From: Antrodiella citrinella | Taxonomy: Eukaryota; Basidiomycota; Agaricomycetes; Polyporales; Steccherinaceae | Direction: 5' to 3' | DNA length: 12,736 nucleotides | Assembly (NCBI GenBank): GCA_004802725.1 | Contig: SGPM01000541.1 | Span: forward strand, 1-12,736 | Shown: positions 1 to 8,742 of the stretch, in pieces | Position numbering within the stretch: the first letter of the stretch is position 1 | Layout of the letters: each line of letters opens with the position of its first letter | Position numbers and translations under genes: made by a program | Notes under the pieces: model-generated | Told to the model about the DNA's origin: nothing | Databases searched by the model: none | The model's input: only the letters and a program-made list of their open reading frames with translations

Positions 1-1879
1 GGAACGCCGGAGCTCGCCATCGTCGCGTACACGCAGTACGACTGGATCTCGGCGGCGATCAAAGCGAAGAAGGCAGACTCACTGGATGCCACTTGCGCTT
101 TCGTTCAATCCGCGTACCTGGTGTGGAAAGGGTTCATGGTCCGCATTCAACAGGATGACGTGATTGTGGACATGCGAAGGAAGTTCAAGAGTTGGATGAA
201 GGAACATGTGGAGTTGAAGTTCCGGATTCCAACCGTTCATGAAAACGCTGCAATGGCCGCCCAAGAAGACAGGAGGATTTTGTCTCGAAAACTCATGCTT
301 TGGGACGATTCAATATACCTGGCGAACATCGTGAAGGCGGCGAAACCATTTCTGCCACTTGCGGGACTCGGCGGAAGTGTTCATGCTGATGACCCTGCTG
401 CCGTCGCCGCCGGTCTGGCTCGTGTCGAACGCACGCAATTGTTGGATGAAGCGTTCAAGAAGTTACTTACACCTATGAGGAAGATTCCTGGCGCAATGGT
501 GTCGCCTGACGAGAAGAAGTTGTTCACGCCCCGTGTGGCCGACGCCTTGCAGCATCTGTACGAGGTACGCAGTTCCTCACCCATCCCTAGCGACTTGCTG
601 ATAAATGGTATATTTTTTAGGTATGTGCTTCAGAGAACGAGCGCATGGCGTTCAGGATGAACGATCACACTACCCCCTTCGATGTTGTGGCTCATGGGCC
701 ATACAATCGGTTCCCGCTTGCGGTTGGTTCCCAGGATGCTGTTGGGTATACGACCCGGCTCGTTGAAATCGGCGTTCAAGCTGAGGTGATCGATGCAGCC
801 CGCCTCGTTGAAATCGGCGTTCAAGCTGAGGTGATCGATGCAGCCCGCCTCGTTGAAATCGGCGTTCAAGCTGAGGTGATTGATGGAGCGAGATCGGCAA
901 CACAGCCGTCAGCGACCACGCAGCCCATTTCTTCGGTTCGCGCTCAAGCACAGGACGTTGGAGACGTGGAGATGAGGGAGGCGGATCAGCCCCAGGATCA
1001 GCCACTTGTTCCTTCAAGGGCTCCGTCTCCACAGCCGGCACATTCGCCCCCACCTCACCGTGAACTCTCTCCCCTGAGTCCGCTTACCCAAGAACTTGTC
1101 GATCCCATGGACGTCGATCCAAGCTTGCATGAAGAGCGCGCCGAGGACCCACCCCCCACTACAAGTGGGGACGAGATTTCCGATGGTTAGTGATTCAATT
1201 TTATATCGCATCAACTTCCGGACATCTTCACTTGAAGATGTTCGGACGTTGGTATCGTAATTCTCTCGTCCTATTTCTCCCTTAAGACGCGGGTACAACG
1301 TCCGATCATGTTCACTCGAAGATGTTCGGACATGGATCTCGTCATTCGCTCTCCAAACACGTTGTCATGGGAAGATGAACTCGTTGTCGTGGGTACAAAA
1401 CTTGCGTCTGCAAGTTCCGCTCGTCTACAGGCTCATGTGTCGAGATTGTATCATGACCCGTATACTTTACTGATACTGACACACTACTCTCATAGGTCAT
1501 CAGCAGGGTGGTCCTTCAGGTGAGTACATCCGTTCCAATTCCATGAAAGTCACTCCTCACGTCCACCAAGCCACGCAAGGCACGAAACGTCGTCGAGACA
1601 ACAATACCTCCGGGATGTCTCCGGAGCACAAGGTCGCCGCGACCAGTAAGTACTCACATCACTTTCACACTAATCTCACTTATTTAATTCCTCGTACACA
1701 CAGCCGCGAACAGGACGTCACCGACTCCACCTCCCCAAGCCGGTCCCAGCCGTCTGCGTGAACCCGGGCCTCCTAGCAGAGGCAAAGCTAAAGCCCTGCC
1801 TCCCATTCGGAAGCAGCCGCCGCGCACAAAGGGAATCGCTCCAGCTGAAGGTCGAACGGAATACCCTCCCAGCCTCTAA
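1..1879 (+). CDS. Unrecognised spliced fungal gene, 3' part (5' end outside window)
   Basis: The reading frame is open from base 1, so the start lies to the left. My exon model is 1-564, 621-1185, 1496-1519, 1571-1645 and 1704-1879, stop TAA at 1877-1879. It gives 467 residues. Introns are 56, 310, 51 and 58 nt with GT..AG ends (donors GTACGC, GTTAGT, GTGAGT, GTAAGT). All junctions keep frame. The first ~190 residues look globular and mostly helical, with charged stretches such as MRRKFKSWMKEH. Residues 234-278 are three copies of a 15-residue repeat (RLVEIGVQAEVIDAA). About residues 319-345 are Ser/Pro-rich. The tail has a basic cluster TKRRRD near residue 390 and a Pro-rich end (TPPPQAGPSRLREPG), a style common in fungal nuclear proteins. 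I recognise no family. The 24-nt exon and the exact path through 1186-1495 are the weakest parts. The gene runs in the same direction as the next one and shares intron hairpins with it. Confidence 0.7.
756..890 (+). repeat. Three in-frame 45-bp coding repeats
   Basis: Three head-to-tail copies occupy 756-800, 801-845 and 846-890. The first two are almost identical and the third has a few changes near its end. The unit is a multiple of three and encodes RLVEIGVQAEVIDAA, so copy-number change would not shift the frame. The near identity suggests recent expansion. Confidence 0.95.
1217..1246. repeat. Intronic palindrome 1 (ACATCTTC/GAAGATGTTC family)
   Basis: The arms are 1217-1230 and 1233-1246. 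They pair at 13 of 14 positions around a 2-nt spacer. The core right arm GAAGATGTTCGGA recurs at the other elements. Confidence 0.85.
1300..1331. repeat. Intronic palindrome 2
   Basis: The arms are 1300-1314 and 1317-1331, with 12 of 15 positions pairing. The right arm CGAAGATGTTCGGAC matches palindrome 1. The left arm also pairs with the right arm of palindrome 1 (16 of 18 positions, 1234-1251 with 1296-1313), so the pair could fold together. Confidence 0.8.
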
Positions 1880-2692
1880 CAGTTGGTATCCACAGTTGGT
1901 ATTCTCCGTCCTGTGCGCATATGACTCGCCCGCCTTCCTCGCTGCTGCCATCATTTTTTTAACATTGTTTTACACTGTATGCTCTTACGTTTTCATCACG
2001 ATACGCTCTACCCCTGTGACATTAGCTTCTTGATCTCCGGACATCATATTTATTATCCGCCTCTCCCCCCTTCCTCATTCTGCTTTTTGGACTCCTCCCC
2101 GTAGTAGTGTAAGATATCCTCATTGCGGACAGCGTTTTCACTCCCCTGCTCCCTGCGTGTAGTATTGTATGATTACCGTCGACGTGCCGTGTTCTTCTTG
2201 CGTGTCATTCTCTTTTTTTTTTCCGATTATGATATTTGTACAATATATCTCCGGTGTTGCTCAACGAACCCTGCCGGCTCGTGTTGTCGGACAGCCCCCA
2301 TCCCTTTGCTCAAATTGATGATTTCGAATTCATATCAATTGCGCGTGCCGGTTACAGACATGTTGGGTGGAGTCGTGGTCAGCGATGATGAGTTTCTCTA
2401 ACGTAGCACAGACTTCTTACGGCTCACAATGAATACATTTTGTGCACAATGACGTTACTCGTCCCGTTCCACTCAACGCATCGGTAGGTCACGTGATCGC
2501 TCTTCCCGGTCATTTTCGCCCACCATCACCTCGACGCTCGCTATGTAGTGCTATCTACAGATTCTACCCTATTGCAATATTTCAAATGACTGCAATTGCA
2601 AATTCACATACTCCTTGAAAACATCCCGAATCTTTTTTTTCGACACAAATAATGTTCCTTCCCCCTCCCTCTTCCCTCTCCTCTCTCAATTG
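1880..2692. other. Intergenic spacer: 3' UTR of gene 1 and promoter of gene 2
   Basis: No convincing coding frame was seen. The stretch is T/C-rich with several homopolymer T runs (about 1954, 2212-2222 and 2632-2640). Pyrimidine tracts just before the ATG at 2693 are typical of filamentous fungal promoters and 5' leaders. No clear TATA box was found. A GTCACGTGAT site lies at 2488-2497. Confidence 0.5.
2488..2497. promoter_or_regulatory. CACGTG E-box-like site upstream of gene 2
   Basis: GTCACGTGAT carries the palindromic CACGTG core bound by bHLH regulators in fungi. It lies about 200 bp before the proposed start codon. The perfect palindrome GTCACGTGAC recurs in the first intron at 2821-2830. 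Function is inferred only from the motif and its position. Confidence 0.25.
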
Positions 2693-5600
2693 ATGTCTCG
2701 AGTCCCCGCTCCTTCACTCCCACTCCATGTCCCACAGAATCCTCAGGTCGCCCTCCGCACTGCACTGATAGCACAGTAAGTGTCTTATCACCAACTTTGT
2801 CATGTTCCCTCAATCAATCGGTCACGTGACAGGCAAGGCAACTCTGGCGAAGCTGCCAATTTCCTCATTGGCAATGACGTGCCCGAAGTTCAACCCTTCG
2901 TTTTCGCTGTCGACCCTTCCATAGTGCCAGTCACGCTGACAACGGACGCCGAAGACACTGTGTCACAAGAAGATGTGATCCTCGCCATTCATCGTATCGC
3001 CAGCCAGGACGACCCTACCATTGCGGAGTTCGAGGCGGAGCGCACGAAGACCGTTTACGCATCCACCATGCGTGGCTGGTTCGAGGGCAAACACTCCGAA
3101 CCTGCCCTCCGATCTCTATTACACAAGAATCGTCTTGTTATCGATCCTGAACTAATGATCCCATCCACGAGCCCGACAATATCTTGGCATGTGGAGCACT
3201 ATCTTGATTACCACATGGCTGTTCCGTTGGGCCCAGGACTTGGTGCCATTTTGCCCACCGGTCCCGATCACCTCTTCAACCTGTCCTTCTTTTTCAACAA
3301 GACTTTTGTCGAGTTTGTCGGGTCCCCTGAAGCTCTTGGATTCGACCCCTCCAATATCATGTTATGCGTTGGCACGGTGTACAATTCCACTGTTTTCATC
3401 GCGTTTCCTCCAGCCGAATGCGTCGGTGCAGAGGCCCTGCGATCCTACAAGGCCGTCCCCGTTACCGGGACAACTCGCCTTCGAGGCCGTGCCGCTCGCA
3501 TCGCTATCGCATACTTGTGTTGGGTGATCGAGCAGGCCGGCGTTCGCGACTCTTACACGGTGGGTTATCCGGATGTCACCAGCCATGCGACGATGCGACT
3601 CAGCGGGAATTTAGTGTAAGCACATTCTTCGTATTTGCTTACTCAATACATCGAGTCCCAGACATATGCCAATGACATCTTCGCGCTCGAGTTGGTAGTT
3701 CTAGAGTCCGAACATCTTCGCGTGGAGATCTTCGGACTCTTCTTCAGCATATCCATACGCAGTGGCTTGAATCACGGACGTATTGAATCGAACATCTTCT
3801 CTCTCGAGTTGGTAGTTCTAGAGTCCGAACATCTTCGCGTGGAGATCTTCGGACTCTGGTTCGCAGTTACCGCTGCAAGATGTTCATATCGTTCATTTCT
3901 GTCCGCTTCTTCTCATCCTCCTGTTGCTTTCAACTGAATCTGACGGGCTGTCTTTTCCACAGCGATCAGACCACCATAACCTTGAACTATGAACAAGCCC
4001 TCCTCGTAGACCACATTCTTCGAAACGGTCTGGCGAACTGGTTGCGGTACGCTCCAGACAACTACCGTATTGCTCCATTCGTTGGCGCGAAGGCACTCCT
4101 GATGCCTTTGCGATTCGGGCAAGACGTCCGGATCCATGACGACGATCCTGTTAAACGTCAGTTGGAGGCCACCAACTGGAAACGTGAACATGATTATTCG
4201 AAGATCCTCACATACTCTGTCGCAATCGCCACTCACTATGTGTACGCACTTTCTTCTTCACTGCCATGCTCCTGTTAAACCGTGTCCTTCCGAACAGTGT
4301 CTCCGAAGTCGATGAATATAGGAATTTCGACGTCCCCACAATTGTCGCTCGCAATGCAGACGGTATCTTCACTACTCCCTTGGCTCGTACTCGGCAGCTC
4401 GTACAGAACCTTGAAGCTCTCCCTTACACCGACGCGTCGGGTGAGGAAATTCAGATATTCGACCGCGCAGGCGCACGTATCCCTCGTCGTGCTCCCATTA
4501 TCTTGACAAGTACCCCAAAGTGTGGTGTGCTCCACGACCTCACTCGCGTCGGTGAGCTATACTCCTTACCTCCTGACCCACGCGACCTCGACATGGAGGA
4601 CATGGACGATGACGAAGTCGAAGAGCGCAGACAGGTCATCAACATCTCCACCGCGAACTTCCGTCCCTACCCTCATGCATACACCCTCCGATACGGTCAA
4701 GTGCAAGCGGATTCCATCATTTATCCGCTCCTCCCTGAGATCCAGAAACTCAACGCGACTCTGCTCAATCCCGAACTCCCTGTTGATACGTTCGATGATC
4801 CCGCAGATCGCGTTGTCATCAGAGGAACCGGATCTCAAGGTTACAACGCCATCGCTCATCGGATTCGTCGTTCCAACGCCGGTCAGATATCTCATCAAGG
4901 TCTCATGTCTGGCGGTGCGGCTGGAAACCACGCTATCTCCGCGAAAGGTGTCCGCGTCGCTACTAAGCTCCGTCATGAGCTTGCGGCGGCCCTCCCTCAC
5001 GAACGTTTCGATAGTCAACTCAACCACCACGCCGCGAAAACCGCATTCCGCTCCGAACAAGTCTATGTCATATATCCCACCAACACCACCGCCAACCGAC
5101 ACTCTGGCGATAACTTTTACCGTCAGATCATTGTCCCACTTTGCAATGCTACGAAAGCACCCCTGGTGATGTCGGCCCTCAAGAACACGCTCGTCGTGTT
5201 CAAACCGAATGTATGTACCACAATCGATGAGGCATTCCCTCACACGTACCTCATGTACTCACCGCGATATGCAGGTGTTCCCCGCCATATATCAATGGGT
5301 CACTTATCCACTCATTTGCCTCATGTCCGCCATTTGGAAGCACTTTGTTCTTCCCAACTTCCAGGCAAATACCCGTGTCTGGGCTTGGTGGATTGAGATC
5401 CTTGCCGTCTGTGAACGATCAGTCAATTTCGCCCATTCCGGCAACGGCGCCGTTCTTGTCAGGTCTATCATGGATCACATGTGGGTATCACTGAACATGC
5501 TCGAGAACGGACTCCCCATGTTCTCTTCCATCCTCTCATTCTCGCCGACGTATGTTCCCCAGTTGGACTTCCGACGGTGGCCACTCGTCAAGAAGACGAA

Positions 5601-7597
5601 AGCCCCTGCTCTCGCTTCCGAACGTGCACTGTTACTCACATACGGTCCAACCTTTTTGGCGGTTAGTCCTTTCATCCATTTTTCTTTTCCATATACATGG
5701 TTTCCGAGTGAGACGTTCGGACATCCTCCAACGAAGATGTTCGGAACCATTTACGTCCTTTGCGTAGTGATGTTGGTCATCCTTTCTGTTGTTCCCCACG
5801 CCGAACATGTTCGAACGAAGATGTTCGGATCCAACCTTCGGAATTATTTTGCTCATGATTTCAACAGTCCTATGTTGGCGAATTCAAGATGAAGCTCGCT
5901 GTCAAAGATATTCCGGTCTCTTTCTTCTCCAATCTCCCTCCTACCGCTCGCGTTCTTCGCGTCATCGCCCGCGTTTTCTGGGAAACATACGTTCAGGACG
6001 TCAAAGATTTCATTAGGGAAGAACTCAAAGGTATCGATCTGGAAGACGATGTTGACCGAGTTGTCACCCCAGAGTCAAGCTGGCTGGCTGAACGTCGTCT
6101 CTCTGCTAAACATCTTCTCCTCGAACGCAACCCCCTTTGTTTCGGTATGCACCGCGCCAACTACGAGCTCCTATCCAGGATCACGGCACGCACCGAAAAT
6201 GACTCTATAGCTGGCCTTCCCAGATCGGATACTCCTTCCATATCATTGGAACAACTTGTCTCCAGAGTCATCGCACGATCACGAAACACAACGGTGAATT
6301 GTCCTGGCGCTCCGCTCCTTCCTCACGGCGCAGGCTATGGTGTTCTCGTCATCGCCATCCCAATCATGCAGAGCTGGGTCCCAACCACCGATGACCCTCG
6401 CTCGATAGTTCGCCAGCAGAAGGAGATTGACAACGCGTTCCTCGACGTTCTCCAGTTGATGGATATCAATTTCATTCCTGATCTCCCTCCCTACGGGAAC
6501 ATCGGTGCCCGCCCCAAGCACTGCTCCCTCTATGCATGGACTTCCCTCGGCGCTCTCCCTGAACCTGAGCCAGATCAGCATGAGATCGATGACAACAACG
6601 AGATGGATCCACGCGCTGCTCTCGCACGCGCAAGTCAGCAGGCCTTGCTTTCCGACAGTGGCGCATCTTGGGATGTTGACAACATCTCTCTTGCCAACCT
6701 TGGTAAATTCCTGAACAAACGTGTTCCTCCGTCTTCCTTCGCCCACAACCCAAACGACACAAAGCACAACATTGTTAAATCCGTGAACGGTGATAATCTT
6801 CCCGTCTACATGGAGTCTGTTGCCATGCTTCAAAAGTTTTCCGCATGGCGCTGCCAGCTCGCCATGCTCACCGGGTTCCTCCTCTCCTGTGGTCTTCCTG
6901 AAATCTTTTTGGACAAGTCTACTCCGCTCCCATCCGATCTCAGGAATTCCTCCGAAATCACCGCTTTCATTCGCCGTCAGCCTTGGATACGTCACAATAT
7001 TAAAGGAACCGTCCGACGCGATACATTTTGGTTTCAGGCAACTATCTACTTCCTCCAACTTATCTCACCCGATAGTATCTTGCGCAACAGAGCCTCAAAC
7101 TCCAATGGCGGCCTCGGTCAGGATTGGACTGCTAAACATGGTACATCTCCACACTCGTGTCTTTTGCCAGCTCCTTCTCACTGAACCTTCATATCATAGG
7201 CGCGAAAGGTTTATCAGCCGTCAACTTCATTCGCATGCGCCTTGGTCACGCCACTGGGCGTTCAGTTATGACTTCTCCCAAGTGGAAGGACGGTTTCTTG
7301 GTGAACTCCGATAACGAACTCAAGGCGTGGCATGCTGAAATTAGGGATCTCCTCAACACATCTCCATATGGCCAGTTCGATCTTCTTGTCAAGGTATTCG
7401 GTGAGCCTCGTGCTCGCGAACTGACTTCCAGAGGTATCTGTGTCGCTCGCCCTGCTGCCCTTTTACCTCCGGGTATCGGACCACGAGCACTCTCCAAACG
7501 TCCCTCGTCCTCTCGCCTAGATGATGACGATGACTACGACAACGACCAGGAACGCAGGGTTCGCTCACGTCCTCATGCGTCATCCAGTCGCACATAG
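2693..7597 (+). CDS. Large seven-exon gene, 1371-residue protein of unknown family
   Basis: The exons are 2693-2775, 2833-3615, 3963-4241, 4298-5210, 5275-5661, 5868-7140 and 7200-7597, stop TAG. Every junction has GT..AG and keeps one open frame of 4116 nt (1371 residues). Short introns are 57, 56, 64 and 59 nt. Two are long (347 and 206 nt) and hold palindromes. The ATG at 2693 was chosen because it opens exon 1 (MSRVPAPSLPLHVPQNPQ) and splices cleanly to 2833; its Kozak context is weak. Visible traits are an acidic stretch DPRDLDMEDMDDDEVEERR near residues 475-494, hydrophobic helices near 687-715 (from VFPAIYQWVTYPLICLM), a Gly/Ala/His-rich patch around AGQISHQGLMSGGAAGNH, and an acidic-then-basic tail from about 1346. 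There is no signal peptide, zinc cluster or nucleotide-binding motif I can name. Its size and intron density argue against a recent retrocopy. I do not recognise the family. Confidence 0.85.
3616..3962 (+). other. Long intron 2 of gene 2 (347 nt) with duplicated hairpin cassette
   Basis: The donor GTAAGC is at 3616 and the acceptor TTCCACAG ends at 3962. Splicing joins GT and C into a Val codon and restores the frame. At 347 nt it is about six times longer than the short introns. It holds two identical 55-bp blocks, each with a palindrome, plus extra half-motifs near 3675, 3791 and 3877. Confidence 0.85.
3686..3857. repeat. Perfect 55-bp direct repeat, 117-bp period, inside intron 2
   Basis: Blocks 3686-3740 and 3803-3857 are identical over 55 bp. 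Weaker similarity extends about 12 bp to the left of each (an ACATCTTC half-site). Each block ends with an imperfect palindrome: arms 3703-3719/3724-3740 and 3820-3836/3841-3857, 15 of 17 pairing. The DNA between the blocks is not obviously duplicated. Confidence 0.9.
5715..5747. repeat. Intronic palindrome 5
   Basis: The left arm GTTCGGACATCCTC pairs with the right arm GAAGATGTTCGGAAC, with one bulge and two mismatches. The right arm keeps the family consensus, while the left arm is more diverged. Confidence 0.75.
5801..5828. repeat. Intronic palindrome 6
   Basis: CCGAACATGTTCG (5801-5813) pairs with CGAAGATGTTCGG (5816-5828) at 12 of 13 positions with a 2-nt spacer. The left arm itself contains the perfect 12-bp palindrome CGAACATGTTCG. 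Confidence 0.85.
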
Positions 7598-7908
7598 TCG
7601 TTTCGATTTTCCCCCTCTTCCTTGACCTCATTGAATATGTTCCCTTCACTTCCTTATCGCATCAATTTTCTCATACCTTCGAGTGTCCTTCTGCCCATCA
7701 TGTTCTTACTTTTCTTTCCCTTCTGTTTCATTGTATATCATTTTATATCATATTGTTCTTGTTTATGTATGGTTGATTTGGATTTTAATTTGTGATCAAT
7801 AGCACGTTGTTTCCCCGTTAGCGTCCCGTCATTGATCGCCACTGAACTGTGTCACATGTCATGCAATCACACCGATGTCGTCCATCGGTCGTTCATCTCA
7901 TTACGTGC

Positions 7909-8033
7909 CCGAACATCCTCACACGGATATGTTCGGCTCCATATCATCATCAATTCTCAGTCGATTAAAGCTCGTTTTACAATCAGAACTATTACTTTGT
8001 ACGCTCCGACGATCTGCATCCGAAGATGTCCGC
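7909..8033. repeat. Palindromes 7 and 8, downstream of gene 2
   Basis: At 7909-7936, CCGAACATCCTC faces GGATATGTTCGG (10 of 12 pairing). At 8005-8033, a decayed copy keeps the right arm CGAAGATGTCCG with a poorly matching left arm. The pair arrangement repeats that of the intronic elements, but here it lies beyond the stop codon. The copies could sit in the 3' UTR, in an unrecognised intron, or in intergenic DNA. Confidence 0.65.
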
Positions 8034-8489
8034 TTTTCGAAATACCCACGACCGTCCTAATGATTCGATAGGCGCCTAAATACCATTCTCTTTACATATT
8101 TTCACGCCGGAGATTATTTGATTTTACCGACGGTAGTAATGCAAGAAAAATGTGAAGTAGAATTTTAAATATAAACGACCATACAAACTGCGTTAGAACT
8201 TGATATCTTACTGATTGATAGAATGTAAAGTAAAAGTAAAAGTCTTAGCGTACATCTTAATACTAGTAACACTTTAAGTACAAACAGCGATAGTATACTG
8301 GTCAAAATTTTAAATCTTACTTGTGATTTCAACTCCGTTAAGCCTTCAAGTTTTACTGGCGGTGAAATGTGCGAGAAAACTTCAAGTTCTACTGAACATT
8401 TTATTGCGACGCAAGACTTCAAGATTTGCAAGACATTCTACCGCAGTGGAAACACTTGAACAACTTCGACCGCTGAAAGTCCTTGCGCA

Positions 8490-8522
8490 CTCATCGCGCC
8501 CTCATCGCGCCCTCGTCGGGCG
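8490..8522. repeat. Three 11-bp tandem repeats
   Basis: CTCATCGCGCC occurs twice exactly and is followed by CTCGTCGGGCG. This GC-rich patch lies directly beside the AT-rich stretch. No function is apparent. Confidence 0.8.
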
Positions 8523-8596
8523 AACTCGTGACGACGCGCACCTCGTCCGAGACTCATGGTGGGGCGGAAATCAGGTACGAATTACGATGTAATAGC

Positions 8597-8635
8597 TATA
8601 CAAGACATAGAATATACAAGACATCGAATATACAG
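8597..8635. repeat. 16-bp tandem repeat, about 2.4 copies
   Basis: TATACAAGACATAGAA (8597-8612) is followed by TATACAAGACATCGAA (8613-8628) and a partial TATACAG. It lies about 110 bp past the stop codon of the minus-strand gene. Confidence 0.85.
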
Positions 8636-8742
8636 CGCGAGATTGGTATATGTACAGATTATAATTATACGTACCGAACAGCATAAGGATGACGACGAAG
8701 ACAGCAGGAAGAAACAATATGAGAAGACAGAATAAAAAATGT

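Larger units (their letters stand above)
1186..1495 (+). other. Long intron of gene 1 carrying two palindromes
   Basis: The donor GTTAGT is at 1186 and the acceptor CTCATAG ends at 1495. The in-frame stop TAG at 1188 lies inside the donor, so the gene could also end there at 181 residues past the in-frame ATG at 645. I prefer splicing because the downstream pieces join in frame into a typical basic/Pro-rich tail, and because the two other long introns in the window have the same architecture. An alternative is that part of 1330-1447 is a cryptic exon: 1448-1495 alone resembles a 48-nt intron with a CTGAC branch-point-like site. Confidence 0.6.
5662..5867 (+). other. Long intron 5 of gene 2 (206 nt) with two palindromes
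   Basis: The donor is GTTAGT, the same hexamer as the long intron of gene 1. The acceptor TTCAACAG ends at 5867. It interrupts the frame between codons (phase 0), joining ...GPTFLA to SYVGEFK.... It contains the palindromes at 5715-5747 and 5801-5828. Confidence 0.85.
7598..8742. other. Intergenic region between gene 2 and the minus-strand gene
   Basis: No supported gene was found. Positions 7598-7860 are T-rich and likely contain the 3' UTR of gene 2. Positions 7909-8033 hold two more palindromes. About 8090-8330 is strikingly AT-rich, with A/T runs and AAGTAAAAGTAAAAGT. Short tandem repeats lie at 8490-8522 and 8597-8635. The two flanking genes converge here. Confidence 0.5.

Noticed and set aside
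1308..1523. Plus-strand frame starting in palindrome 2
   Set aside because: Its ATG lies inside the hairpin and the frame crosses a likely splice acceptor at 1495. It is kept only as a possible cryptic exon.
4566..5243. 225-codon frame on the minus strand
   Set aside because: It is the mirror of the well-supported exon 4 of gene 2 and has no family-like features. The same holds for the minus-strand frame at 6279-7058.
2693..7597. Gene 2 as an integrated RNA-virus capsid-like gene, because of size and lack of catalytic motifs
   Set aside because: I recognise no viral motif, and six canonical introns argue for a long-standing cellular gene.
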